64,000 bases of DNA from Rotaria socialis (taxonomy: Eukaryota > Rotifera > Eurotatoria > Philodinida > Philodinidae), in the NCBI GenBank assembly GCA_905331475.1, contig CAJNYU010000510.1, forward strand, positions 1-64,000, given 5' to 3'. Position 1 is the stretch's first letter. Each line of letters opens with the position of its first letter. The translations under genes and the position numbers were made by a program. Below the pieces are notes generated by a model that had not been told where the DNA came from, did no database searches, and saw only the letters and a program-made list of their open reading frames with translations. Below, in pieces: positions 36,724 through 46,629 of the stretch.

Positions 36724-38285
36724 ATGAAAAATACTTTAATATTTCAAGCGGCTATTGCCGTATGTTTAGTTGTTTTGAATTTTGCTACATTAACAAAAAA
36801 GTAACTGATACAATGATCATATTATTTTGGTACTATCTTTGCCTTTCTTTAGTTATGACATATCCGATGGACGCTTAGAAGTTCTTTTTAAGTATGAATT
36901 CGATTTTTAGTTGTATTTGAAATAATTGTATAATTGTTTTTTTTTAAGACATTGGCTTGATCAAACCGACCGTGACTATGACTCGTTTGCTGAATATCAA
37001 CAACGAATGAGTATTTTTAAAGAGAATTATATTCTAATTCAAAAATTGAACGAAGTTTATGGGTAAAATATTTTCATAATTGTTTTTTGTTTTATTTTAT
37101 TTTACTTATATTTGAAGACATGATATGACATTTGAATTAAATAAATTCGCTGACTTAACAGAAGATGAATTTCGAAATAGCATCCTAATGCGCCCTCAAG
37201 CACCACCTATACACTCACCAAAAAGGTTACTTTTACCCTATCTATCATTAATTCAACTGAAATAGTGCTTCTGTCTTAATGCCAGATATATGAAGATTCG
37301 AACCATTGAAGATCTACCTGATTCATTCGATTGGCGAGATCATAATGCAGTTACACCAGTCAAAGATCAAGGTAAGAACAGAATAAAAAAAGACTTCAAA
37401 TTGTAATTTCAATTCATAGGATCTGTGGGTACATGTTGGGCTTTTTCAACTGTTCAAAATGTTGAAGGACAATGGGCTCTGAAAAGTAAACTATTAACAA
37501 ATTTATCTGTTGAACAAGTTGTCGATTGTGATGGCATGCAAAAAGCTGATTCGTTTGTATTTACATGTAGAGCAATGTAAATCCTATGAAAGCTTTATGT
37601 TTAGAGTACAAGCTGATTGTGGTGTTTACGGTGGTTGGCCATTTCTTAGTTTTCAATATTTAATGCAACAAGTAAATTTTGATGTTTCTTTGTAAGGTTT
37701 TTTATACGAAACATGATTTAATAGGGTGGCATTGAAGCAGAATCAACTTATCCTTATTGTGCTGGATTAAAAAATTCATGTGAGCCATGCAATGCTCCTG
37801 GCTATAATAAAACTTTATGCGGCCCTCCAATTCCATTTTGTTATATAAAAGATAGTTGTGAAACTAAACTCGATTCAACAAAATTCATATCTGGTCTTAA
37901 AGTAGTCGATTGGAAAGCAATTGAACAAGTAACATTTGTTTTTTTCCCGTACGTTTAGAGTATAAACGATCTCTATTTTTCGTGTTTTAAGGATGAAACA
38001 ATTATAGCAACTGCTTTAATGAATACTGGACCATTGTCTGTTGCACTCGATGCTGAAATGTTACAATTCTATCATAAAGGAATTTTTAATCCAGTTTTTT
38101 GTAATCCTAAAAATCTTGATCATGCTGTACTTCTGGTTGGCTGGGGTAAAGAAGGATCAAAACCTTATTGGATTGTTAAAAATAGTTGGGGTGCTAAATG
38201 GGGTGAAGAAGGCTATTTCCGTATCTTACGTGGTAAAGGTACATGTGGTATTAATACTCAAGTAACAACTGCTGTACTCGCTTAA
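36724..38285 (+). CDS. Papain-family (C1A) cysteine protease, cathepsin L/F-like
   Basis: A multi-exon gene beginning with a signal peptide (MKNTLIFQAAIAVCLVVLNF). The I29 inhibitory propeptide follows (HWLDQTDRDYDSFAEYQQRM, FELNKFADLTEDEF). The mature enzyme starts near LPDSFDWRDHNAVTPVKDQG. The catalytic Cys is in GSVGTCWAFST, His in LDHAVLLVGWG and Asn in IVKNSWGAKWGEEGYF. It is therefore predicted to be an active lysosomal or secreted endopeptidase. Between VDCDG and the His region there is a Cys-rich insertion (residues around CEPCNAPGYNKTLCGPP and CYIKDSCETK) not found in standard cathepsin L; similar insertions occur in some protist and invertebrate C1A enzymes. One intron at about 37550-37605 is inferred from the frame and the duplicated gctgatt strings. 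The enzyme ends TAVLA. Confidence 0.9.
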
Positions 38286-38485
38286 AACAGAAAAACGTTA
38301 TTGTTTCCTTTCGATTAGTCTTTCACGTGTTTTTCTGTTGTGTGCTTAAGTGTGTAAAATAACTTTATTCTTTCGGTGATTCAAGGAAAAGCTTTGTTTT
38401 TATTCAAGTGTGTTTTGATAATTAAAACAAATAAAACATTATTATTTCGAGAGTGAATATTAACTTATCAACAACGATCGCAATG
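38286..38485. other. Cathepsin 3' flank
   Basis: AT-rich 3'UTR with AATAAA-like sequence near 38429. No other feature. Confidence 0.5.
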
Positions 38486-38819
38486 CCCAGGTCGAACATT
38501 CCGGCCACCGGATCCCGTAAGATACCCCAGGAAATATGCGGGAAAGTCACCATATCCTGCAGGAAAACACGGGAAATCGCTGGAACATGGAAGCAGTGTT
38601 CCGGTCGGAAATTAACGGATTTTTTTCCTGTGGATTCAGGTCAACTGCCAGCAGGAAAGCACAGGAAACTGACCAGAATCCACAGAAAAAAAATCCGGTA
38701 ACTTCCAACCGGAATACTGCTTCCGTTTTCCCATGCTTTCCGGTCAGATACGGTGATTTTTCCGCACCTTTCCAGCCGGTTCCTACGGTATCCATCCTCC
38801 GAAATCATTGACCTCAGTG
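38486..38819. mobile_element. Palindromic MITE-like element, copy 3 (ccggaa type)
   Basis: Starts cccaggtcgaacattccgg and ends with a degenerate terminus attgacctcagtg. The interior is built from mirrored ttccggtcgga/tccgaccggaa and gaaagcacaggaaac strings, and ttaacggatttttttcctg pairs with caggaaa-like and cagaaaaaaaatccggtaac sequence. Overlapping frames on both strands (38453-38811) come from the palindromic, GC-richer composition and are not genes. Confidence 0.7.
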
Positions 38820-38884
38820 GTTCATGCTAAATGTATTTTACTCTTTGGACTCTCAGTGTACTCCCGGAGTCCACGCGTAGTTGT

Positions 38885-39244
38885 CTAATTCGAGTTCGAA
38901 TATAAATGGAGAAAAGAAAAAGTTAAACTAAAACTAAATCTAGGAATAGATCTAGGTTTAGTTTAACTTTCCGATATATGCGACATATGAATACATATAT
39001 ACCCTTCACCCGCACCCCCATTTGAGCACTCCTCCATAGTGTCCATCACTCTCAACCACATTTAAACTACACTGGGTACCCCTCCTAGCCACCCCGTCAC
39101 CCGCACCGCCACCCACGCTTACCCCTTAGCCCCCCTCAACCCACACCCACACCCACTCCGTCTTAAACTAAATCTATTTCTATGACTTATTTTCGAATTT
39201 ATAGCATGCAGTTGGGTGTCCATTTATATTCGAATTCGAACTAG
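38885..39244. mobile_element. 360 bp element with 26 bp inverted ends and a C-rich centre
   Basis: The ends ctaattcgagttcgaatata (from 38885) and tatattcgaattcgaactag (to 39244) are inverted copies. An inner hairpin lies at 38922-38968 (agttaaactaaaactaaatc, mirrored by tctaggtttagtttaac). Positions 39002-39165 are C-rich on the plus strand, with repeated cacccgcaccc and cccacacccacacccac strings, unlike anything nearby except other telomere-like strings in the window. Confidence 0.65.
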
Positions 39245-39530
39245 GTATCTCATGATTTTACTACCACCATACGTAAAGTTTATTGAGTAAGGATGTAGGC
39301 ATGAGTGAAAAAGAGAGATGCAGCCAGCCCCTACATTCACAACGCAAGCCGTACCGAAGTCGACGTCACATTTATTTTTTAGGCATGTTGTGCCATTTCT
39401 TGATGAGCTCGTAAACTACTTGTTGCGTTTTATGATGGCTGATTCGTATAATATTGTATTCTGTTCTCGATAAGAACAAAACTAAATTATTTTACAATCG
39501 TATACACTATTTTTCTTTCATATAAAACGC

Positions 39531-39590
39531 TCACTATTATCAAAAACTCACTATTATCAAAAACTCACTTTTATCAAAAACTCACTATTT
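39531..39590. repeat. 17 bp tandem repeat, about 3.5 copies
   Basis: The unit tcactattatcaaaaac repeats at 39531, 39548, 39565 (one substitution) and 39582 (partial), 25 bases upstream of the TPR pseudogene start. Confidence 0.8.
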
Positions 39591-39614
39591 CATTTATAAA
39601 TGTAACACACTAAT

Positions 39615-40751
39615 ATGGCATCAATAAGCAGTGAGTATCTAGAAGATTTTATCATTATTTGACTCGATAGTACAATTAAAAGCGATGATATTACTGTTTC
39701 GGAACGTCAAAGCGTTCTGCGCGCTTACTCTCATTGTATTCGCATATTCACTGATAAGGAAGAATGTTTCGAATGAATTCGAAACATTCGTGATGAAAAA
39801 AGATTTCTTATTATTTCGGGATTACTTGACCAAACTTTCCTGCCACGTGTCAATGATTTTACTCAACTCATATTCATCTATGTATTTTGCGCTGATAAAA
39901 CCAAGCATACACGATGGTGTGAACAACATCATAAAATTCGAGGAATATTCGATGATCAAAATCTATAGATTTTGAGGGTGTGGGTGTCACACACACCCAC
40001 ACCCTCAAGATGGCAAGCTTATTGATGAATATATGATCGTAATGCCATGTGATTACTTAGAGGTTGCTCGATGCTTGAAAAACAAAAGTATCGAACTCTT
40101 CGATGATGGTGAAAAATTGAGTGCTTTTGAAGTTCTTACTAAAGCCTATGAAATTGTCTCCAAATTACCTCATACAAAAAACAGCAAAACGTTGCATATT
40201 GAATTAGCAGACGAATTCCGAAGGAGTAATTATCCTGAAATCGCTCTTAATCACTATAAACAACTGTTGGTCGAAGAATCCACCGCCGCTAGAAAGGATA
40301 TTCTTTTCATTTTCGCCTTAATAATAACTTGGGCACTGTCTATGAAGATATTGATAATAATGAGCAGGCATTACAACATTATCAACACGCATTAGAGTTT
40401 TGTATAACATACTTCATTACACATCGTGAACTATTGACTGCCACACATCATAATATTGCCATTGCCTATCAAAACTTAGATAACATGGACGAAAGTCGAT
40501 CACATTTGCAATGTGCCTTGACTGCTGTGACATTACGAAATGGTAAATATTATACAATTGAGATTAAAGTGCTGAAAGCACTCGCTCTTTCATATGAAAA
40601 ACCAAATGAATGGGCTTCAGTAGCGCACTTTTTCCAAAGAATACTTGACCTGCCTCTTCGCCACACACCAAATCATCCGATTGTGTCAAAAATCAGAAAT
40701 GCTCTGAGCAATGCCGAAAATAAAATCAATAAAAGTCTTCCTACTTTCTAA
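39615..40751 (+). pseudogene. Decayed TPR protein of the bdelloid ADP-ribosyltransferase/TPR type
   Basis: From ATG 39615 a frame reads MASISSEYLEDFIII and continues with features of the N-terminal region found in many bdelloid proteins that combine this region, an ADP-ribosyltransferase domain and TPRs (FLIISG, IFIYVFCADKTKH, HKIRGIFDDQNL). It is broken by TGA codons near 39660 and 39771 and ends at TAG near 39966. A telomere-like palindrome follows (39971-40010). The TPR part starts near 40033 and has a frameshift around 40290-40305; after it the frame NNLGTVYEDIDNNEQALQHY runs to a stop at 40751. The central catalytic domain is absent, apparently lost at the palindrome. At least four lesions make a functional product unlikely. 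The family assignment rests on recalled family sequence and is inferred. Confidence 0.7.
39971..40010. repeat. Telomere-like palindrome
   Basis: Arms tttgagggtgtgggtgt and acacccacaccctcaaga surround a cacac centre. The right arm nearly matches the string at 12816-12837. It lies exactly between the N-terminal and TPR parts of the pseudogene. Confidence 0.8.
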
Positions 40752-41434
40752 AGCATAAGCGCCATACTGAACCCATTTAACATTTTACTCAAGACCCTGC
40801 ACTTTTCAAAGTTCTATCTTGAGGGTAACATTTTCTGAATCTTTCTTAGGTTCTAGGAAACATATCTGGAACTGGGAAAAGGTTTTAGATATCGGTTCTA
40901 GAATAGCCTTAGCATGACACCTTTTTTGTGTTTTAGAAAATAACCCTTACTCTATACTTACTTGCTGATTCTATTATGGTCCCTTATTAGTACCCTCAAA
41001 TCTTGCGTCCAATCCATCTCTATTTGTATATCTGACCTCTTATATTTATCATCATTCCATTTCTTCGATGTCTAACAACCTAATGCTATCCTTGATTCAT
41101 TCGTTAATCTCTCAGTGCTTCCGGTAGAGCCTCTTATTTCTATCGTTTTATTCGTTATCTCTAACCTTAATATTTTGAATCGCAATATGTAATCTCTATG
41201 TTTCTAATTCTAATATCTACTTGTTTAAGGGTGTAGGTGTGGTTCATCTCTGTACAGACTCACGCCCACCTTTGATATTTATTCACCTGATGTAAATATC
41301 CCGATGTATTATTATACTCGATATAATAGAGATTGCTGGTAATAAAACTAGTTAAGTTTGAAAAAAACAAACACTATTATCATCAAACTCTAAAAAAAAG
41401 ACGCAATTGAATATAGATTCGATCCTGTTTTATT
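40752..41434. other. No gene; scattered telomere-like strings
   Basis: Contains ctatcttgagggtaac near 40806, agtaccctcaaatcttg near 40990 and gggtgtaggtgtgg at 41229, degenerate versions of the motif at 39971. Otherwise no feature. Confidence 0.4.
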
Positions 41435-41724
41435 CCCAGGTCGTTCATTCCTACAATCGCATCTGTAAACGGGTTGCATCGGATCTTACATGAAAACCGA
41501 CATTATCCGATCGTATCCTACGCTGGGATCCAATGAGTCAAAAAAGTCTGTGATAGTCAAACTCTAAAAAGCTTTTTTGCACTCAATAGAATTTTGATAT
41601 TTTTTAAAATTCTTCCGTCGGATCCACCAAGAATTCCGAAACCCAGAATCCAACTGGATTTCCTCGGTTAGTAGGATGTTTCAGGAACCGATAGAATCCG
41701 TCGTCGGATTAGTCGATCTAGGTT
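41435..41724. mobile_element. Palindromic MITE-like element, copy 4 (ggatcc type)
   Basis: Starts cccaggtcgttcattcc and ends agtcgatctaggttg, an imperfect inverted terminus. Interior strings such as atcggatct, gggatccaat, gtcggatccacc and gtcgtcggatt resemble copy 2 at 11632. A central A/T-rich section (41530-41620) breaks the palindrome. Confidence 0.65.
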
Positions 41725-41774
41725 GTTACCAGATGCAACAATAAAACACTTTCTTTTAATTCAATGATATCAAC

Positions 41775-41958
41775 TACCCAGATCGAGGTTTACGGTGTCC
41801 ATATATGATCGTATTTGATCGTAATACATGGCTCAGTATTACGATCGTATATCACCGTGTCATATACGGAGAAATATGACCATATACCGTATATGGTCAT
41901 ATTTTGCCGTATTTCTCCGTATACGGTCGGAAACGACCATGTCTGTGCGACCTGAGTA
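41775..41958. mobile_element. Palindromic MITE-like element, copy 5 (tacggtcgta type)
   Basis: Starts tacccagatcgag and ends gcgacctgagta. Internal nested palindromes include gtaatacatggctcagtattac and accatataccgtatatggt. Its tacggt/gatcgta strings relate it to copy 1 at 9288. Immediately downstream, ccagtgtttccaatgg (41959) and ttggaaacactgctgggta (to about 42107) form a further inverted pair, so this may be part of a larger composite ending at ctgggta. Confidence 0.65.
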
Positions 41959-43259
41959 CCAGTGTTTCCAATGGAAATCGAAACAAAATATACTGTACAC
42001 GTTGATTTTCTGGGCAAGTGCATAGTAGAGTGTAAATCAATACTAGCAGATGTTCTGTACATTTTGCTTCTGCTGTGTACACTTGCCGTTGGAAACACTG
42101 CTGGGTACGGATACGGATATGGATATGAGTAACGAAAATGATGATCTTTTTCTCTTGAAAATTTTCGATTCATGATCCTGATAGAATCTTTGAGAAATAG
42201 CATAAGGAAAATAGTTAAAATGAAAATTCATAGATGCATCTATTATGGAAGATGTTCTAAAACTATAGATGTCCCTATCGTCCTACCATCTATTACAATT
42301 ATATTGAGGCAACGTGCCTGGCACGAAAGGAACACGGAATGATGAAGGATGTACAATCCAATCGATAATGTTGGCGATGAAGAAAACAAAAATCATACGT
42401 TTAACAGAAAATTAGTTTACTTTGGCATTGTTACTTCTTGATTTCGTTTGCAGTTTGAGTACTTTACGATTAATTTAAGCCACGTTCAATCTATTCTTCC
42501 TTCAGCATGAAACAAATATTGGTAAACATGTTTCAAAACTGGTTCAAATTAATTGTAAAATGAAATTGCTTTTTCTTTTGAAATCATTCCCATATATATC
42601 GATTATTTAATATGACTCATCACATCGTGATCGATAGTAATCAATATGGATATTTGATATACGTATATCTAAAAACAAATATATCATTTGTCGTCTATCG
42701 AAGATTCATTTGCAACTCTGAATGATTTACATGTGATGAGAATTATTCAGGTAATGAATGTTGTTTCTAAGTCGGATAATTTTTAAAATTGATACAAAAA
42801 ACAATTACTTTTATTTAAAGGAGAAATTTATTTCGATTCTAAATTTAAAATTGTTTAATTAAGGTTCTCATTAGCTTTCAATTATCAAATGAACTTCCGG
42901 ACCCTTTTACTTTCATGAGATAAAATGTTTAACATGCGTTATAGTTTGTCACGAATATGTTGAAGTTTTCTAAAATTATACTTGAACGAGTATAAGTCTA
43001 AGCACAAAGTACGATTTGATATTGTGTTGAAATTTCTTAAAATGACTATTTGATTTGAACAGACAGGATGTCTCAGAGGAAATGACTTCATATACTAAGA
43101 GCATAGTTTCTCTCTCCATATGGTTAGTGTTTTGTACATTCTAATTGTTGAATCTCATTCTTTTAGGATAGGCATGTGATATGAAGTTATTCAATTGAGT
43201 AAATTGGAATCCAATTGAATACTAAAAACAAGTTAATCTATATTTGAATATTTTCTTGC
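41959..43259. other. Intergenic, no gene
   Basis: After the inverted pair just described (41959-42107), which includes short tandem ggatacggatatggatat units, the rest is AT-rich without recognisable coding or RNA features. It separates the mobile-element region from the gene cluster starting at 43287. Confidence 0.45.
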
Positions 43260-43261
43260 AG
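43260..43261 (+). promoter_or_regulatory. Candidate splice acceptor before DNMT2
   Basis: gaatattttcttgcag ends 25 bases upstream of the ATG at 43287. It could be a trans-splice site or the end of a 5'UTR intron. Confidence 0.4.
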
Positions 43262-43286
43262 ATAGTAACAAAAAAAAGAAGAAACT

Positions 43287-44339
43287 ATGTTACGTGCAGT
43301 TGAATTATTCAGTGGTATCGGTGGCATGCATTGTGCTCTCGATTTCACTGATCTCAATTATGAAATCATAGCTGCTATTGATATAAATCCAACAGCAAAT
43401 CTAGTCTATGCATCAAATTTTCCAAATGCGCCTGTCATGAATCGTACAATTGAAGGTATATCTTTAAATCAATGGGAAAAATGGAATGCAGATATATGGT
43501 TGATGTCTCCTCCTTGTCAACCATTTACTCGACAAGGTAAACAAGAAGATTTAAATGATCGTCGTACCGATGGATTTGTTCATTTAATGAAAATTATTCT
43601 TCCACAATTAAAAGCAAAACCAAAATATATTCTTCTTGAAAATGTATCTGGTTTTGAATATTCTCAAGCTCATCAATTATTACTAGATACACTTCAAGCA
43701 CACAATTATTATTACGAACAATATCTTCTATCACCAATACAATTCGGTATACCTAATTCGCGTCTACGTTTTTATCTTATTGCTAAACAACAAGAAAAAC
43801 CTACTGATACATATTCATCTTCTATATTAACTCGAATATCAAATTTCGAAAGATTATATAACAAACTTCGTCAGCAATTTCCATCAAAAGATTTATCTCT
43901 CGAAGAAAATTCTTTTTATGAAAATGATCAAATAACAGATCGATGTAGTCATTCATCGGAAATACTTGTTCAACCTGATCAATCGATATATATTAATGAT
44001 TTTTTAATTTCAAATGAAAATCAAGATTTTGAATTAAATGAAAAACAATTAGAACGAGGTTTACATGTTTGTGATATAATCACTTGTCATGCAAAACGTT
44101 CATTTTGTTTCACAAAATCTTATGGAAAATATTTTGAAGGTACGGGTTCATTATTTCGAACCCTGTCGAATCGTATTCGATATTTTACACCTAAAGAAAT
44201 AGCTAATTTACACTGTTTTCCATTAAACTATCAATTTCCTGAACAAATTACAACTCGTCAAGCCTATTCATTACTTGGTAACAGTTTAAGTGTTTTTGTT
44301 GTAGGAGTTTTACTTGAAAATCTTTTCGAGCGCTCATAA
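43287..44339 (+). CDS. TRDMT1: tRNA (cytosine-5) methyltransferase DNMT2
   Basis: A single-exon frame of 350 residues, close to human TRDMT1 (391). Cytosine-5 methyltransferase motifs in order: I (AVELFSGIGGMHCAL, SAM binding), IV (SPPCQPFTRQG, catalytic Cys at residue 77), VI (LLENVSGFE), VIII (QFGIPNSRLRFYLIAK) and X (QAYSLLGNSLSVFVVGVLL). The CFT motif that marks Dnmt2 is present in RSFCFTKSYGKYFEGTGS. Family members methylate C38 of tRNA-Asp and a few other tRNAs rather than DNA. The target-recognition region between residues about 165 and 270 is divergent. The next gene, JMJD6, starts 53 bp after the stop, and no AATAAA lies between them, which suggests a shared primary transcript. Confidence 0.95.
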   Translation: MLRAVELFSGIGGMHCALDFTDLNYEIIAAIDINPTANLVYASNFPNAPVMNRTIEGISLNQWEKWNADIWLMSPPCQPFTRQGKQEDLNDRRTDGFVHLMKIILPQLKAKPKYILLENVSGFEYSQAHQLLLDTLQAHNYYYEQYLLSPIQFGIPNSRLRFYLIAKQQEKPTDTYSSSILTRISNFERLYNKLRQQFPSKDLSLEENSFYENDQITDRCSHSSEILVQPDQSIYINDFLISNENQDFELNEKQLERGLHVCDIITCHAKRSFCFTKSYGKYFEGTGSLFRTLSNRIRYFTPKEIANLHCFPLNYQFPEQITTRQAYSLLGNSLSVFVVGVLLENLFERS

Positions 44340-44384
44340 AATTCTATTCTTTTTGTTTTCGTTTTTTGTTTAATTGATTTCTTC

Positions 44385-44386
44385 AG
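44385..44386 (+). promoter_or_regulatory. Candidate spliced-leader acceptor of JMJD6
   Basis: A 45-base pyrimidine-rich tract after the DNMT2 stop ends tgatttcttcag, 6 bases before the JMJD6 ATG. The intergenic gap is too small for a conventional promoter plus 3' end. Confidence 0.55.
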
Positions 44387-44392
44387 ATAAAT

Positions 44393-46466
44393 ATGAATCC
44401 TCGAACAATTAAACGAATGTCAAATGTTCGTTTAAAAGCACGTAGTGAACTGAAACCAGATGAATGGCAACAGAACAATTATTATTATGATCAACATGTT
44501 ATCAATTGTAGTAATGATCAACTAGAACGTATTGATGCAAGAAATATCACACGTGAGGATTTTATTGAAAAATATGAACGACCAGCTAAGCCAGTTATAA
44601 TTCAACATTTAATCGATGATTGGCCAGCATTCGAAAAATGGACTGTAGAAAAATTGGGTAAAAAATATCGTAATCAAAGATTTAAAGTAGGTGAAGATGA
44701 TGATGGAAAATCGGTCAAATTAAAATTGAAATATTTTCTTGACTATGCATTAAATAATCATGATGATTCACCATTATATTTATTTGAATCAAGTTTTGGT
44801 GAACATCAAAAGAAGAAACGTCTTCTAGATGATTATGATATTCCAGAATATTTTTCGGAAGATTTATTTCGTCTTGTTGGCGAACATCGCCGACCACCAT
44901 ATCGTTGGTGGTGCATTGGACCACAACGTTCAGGCACTGGAATACATGTAAGTTGAATTAAGAGTTTATCTCTTCTCATCGTATCTATTCCAATCAAGTT
45001 AACCAACAAATGACAAATGAAATTATATGTGAATATTCCAGATTGATCCATTGGGTACAAGTGCATGGAACGCTCTCATAACAGGCCATAAACGTTGGTG
45101 TATATTTCCACCATCAACTCCACGCCATTTACTTAAACCGACGTCAGCTGATTCACCGAAAAGTAAAGATGAAGGTATAACATGGTTTAAAGTTATCTAT
45201 CCAAGAACACAACTTAGCACGTGGCCTAAAGAATATGCTTGTGTTGAAGTAATACAACATCCTGGAGAAGTTATTTTCGTACCTGGTAAGTAAAAAACAA
45301 CAAGAACAACAACAACCACAACAACAATATGTCATGTTTATTTTATTTACATCAATGACATATGAGAGATTTTATTATAAGAAAATAGTTTAGTTAATAT
45401 TTCTGAATAGATTCCCTTATTAATAATCATCTATTGTCATGTCTTATATAATTATTGTGAACGATGCATAGAGTGATCGTTCATTGTATCTGTCGTTTTA
45501 TATAAAGATGAATAGAGAAATGCATCGTAATACGATTAGTTTATCAATAGAAATACTTAAATGCAAACGTGTTGTTTTGAATATGTTATTTTTTTTTTCA
45601 TTCAGAAATAACTAATTAGACAGTAGAAAACATAAAAGATAAATATCATTGATTGAAACTGAAAAATTAATAAATCTTTTTTAATCAATGCTACTTTTTT
45701 AAAAGACTATATTATTTCTTACGACCGAATGTAATTATTATCGACTATAAATCTACCAATAAAAAGCAGGTTATTATCAAGAGTTTTTAAATGTTCATTC
45801 TCTTTTTCTTTTCCTAAACACATTCATTACTCCACCTATTTTACATTTCTATTAATATACTGATTGCCTGCGGCAGTAATGCACCGCATGCCAAGCTCTT
45901 ATTTTTTTCCTATGAGAAAATTGAAAGCAACGCAGGTTTCTTTTCTTTTTACAACTTCTGTATGTGACAATTTTTCTTCAGCAAGATATTTCTTTGAAAT
46001 AATTTCACCAGCTATACTCAATTCAAAATGATATCGAAATCATCAAAGCAATACATAATTCATAATGATTGCTATTTTTATTTTTCTAGGTGGCTATTGG
46101 CATGTTGTGCTCAATATGGATCTAACTATTGCTGTGACACAAAATTTTTGTTCATCAGTTAATTTTCCTGCAGTATGGACACGAGTAATTCGTAGTCGCC
46201 CAAAAATGTCGAAAAAATTTCTCGGAAATCTTAAACGTCGTCGGCCAGATTTAGCACGATTAACAGAAAAAATTGATATGAATGCGGATACAGGTCCTCG
46301 ATCGGATACATCGTCATCGAGTAGTTCATCATCGTCGGCTGATTCATCGCCTGATTCTGCCGATGATGATGAAAGTGAAACTGAATCGAAAGCAACAATT
46401 CATGAACCATCGTTTGACCAAGGCGACGAACCAATAGCCAAAAAACAGCGCATTTCATCGTTATAA
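44393..46466 (+). CDS. JMJD6: JmjC-domain oxygenase JMJD6
   Basis: Three exons (44393-44947, 45042-45285, 46090-46466) encode 391 residues; human JMJD6 has 403. The N-terminus contains [12 protein letters not shown]-like sequence ([14 protein letters not shown]) and the JmjN-like [17 protein letters not shown]. The JmjC core keeps the Fe(II) ligands: His and Asp in [15 protein letters not shown] and the second His in [20 protein letters not shown]. The 2-oxoglutarate site Lys is in [14 protein letters not shown]. The C-terminus has the hallmark poly-Ser stretch ([13 protein letters not shown]) and a basic tail (KKQRISS). It hydroxylates lysines of splicing factors in the nucleus. The second intron (45286-46089, about 800 bp) is more than ten times the usual length in this window. 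Sideroflexin starts 163 bp after the stop. Confidence 0.95.
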
Positions 46467-46592
46467 TAACTCTTGTTATTTGTTATTCTTATTATATATT
46501 TTTTGTGTTAAATGAGAGAAGAAAACTGTGTTAACAAACATAAAAACCTGTGAAGATAAATTTTCTCATTGTATAAGTTAATTCGTATTTCT

Positions 46593-46594
46593 AG
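46593..46594 (+). promoter_or_regulatory. Candidate spliced-leader acceptor of sideroflexin
   Basis: attcgtatttctag ends 35 bases before the ATG at 46630. No AATAAA is present between the JMJD6 stop and this point. Confidence 0.45.
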
Positions 46595-46629
46595 ATTATT
46601 GCAGCGAGAAAATTTCAAAAATAACAATC

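Noticed and set aside
38453-38811. Overlapping ORFs on both strands in a GC-richer block
   Set aside because: The block is a palindromic element; open frames on both strands follow from its composition and symmetry.
39531-39590. 17 bp tandem repeat as a CRISPR array
   Set aside because: Units are contiguous with no spacers and the genome is eukaryotic.
39615-40751. TPR gene kept functional by introns
   Set aside because: The stops and frameshift lack GT-AG borders that would remove them, and the palindrome sits where a domain should be.
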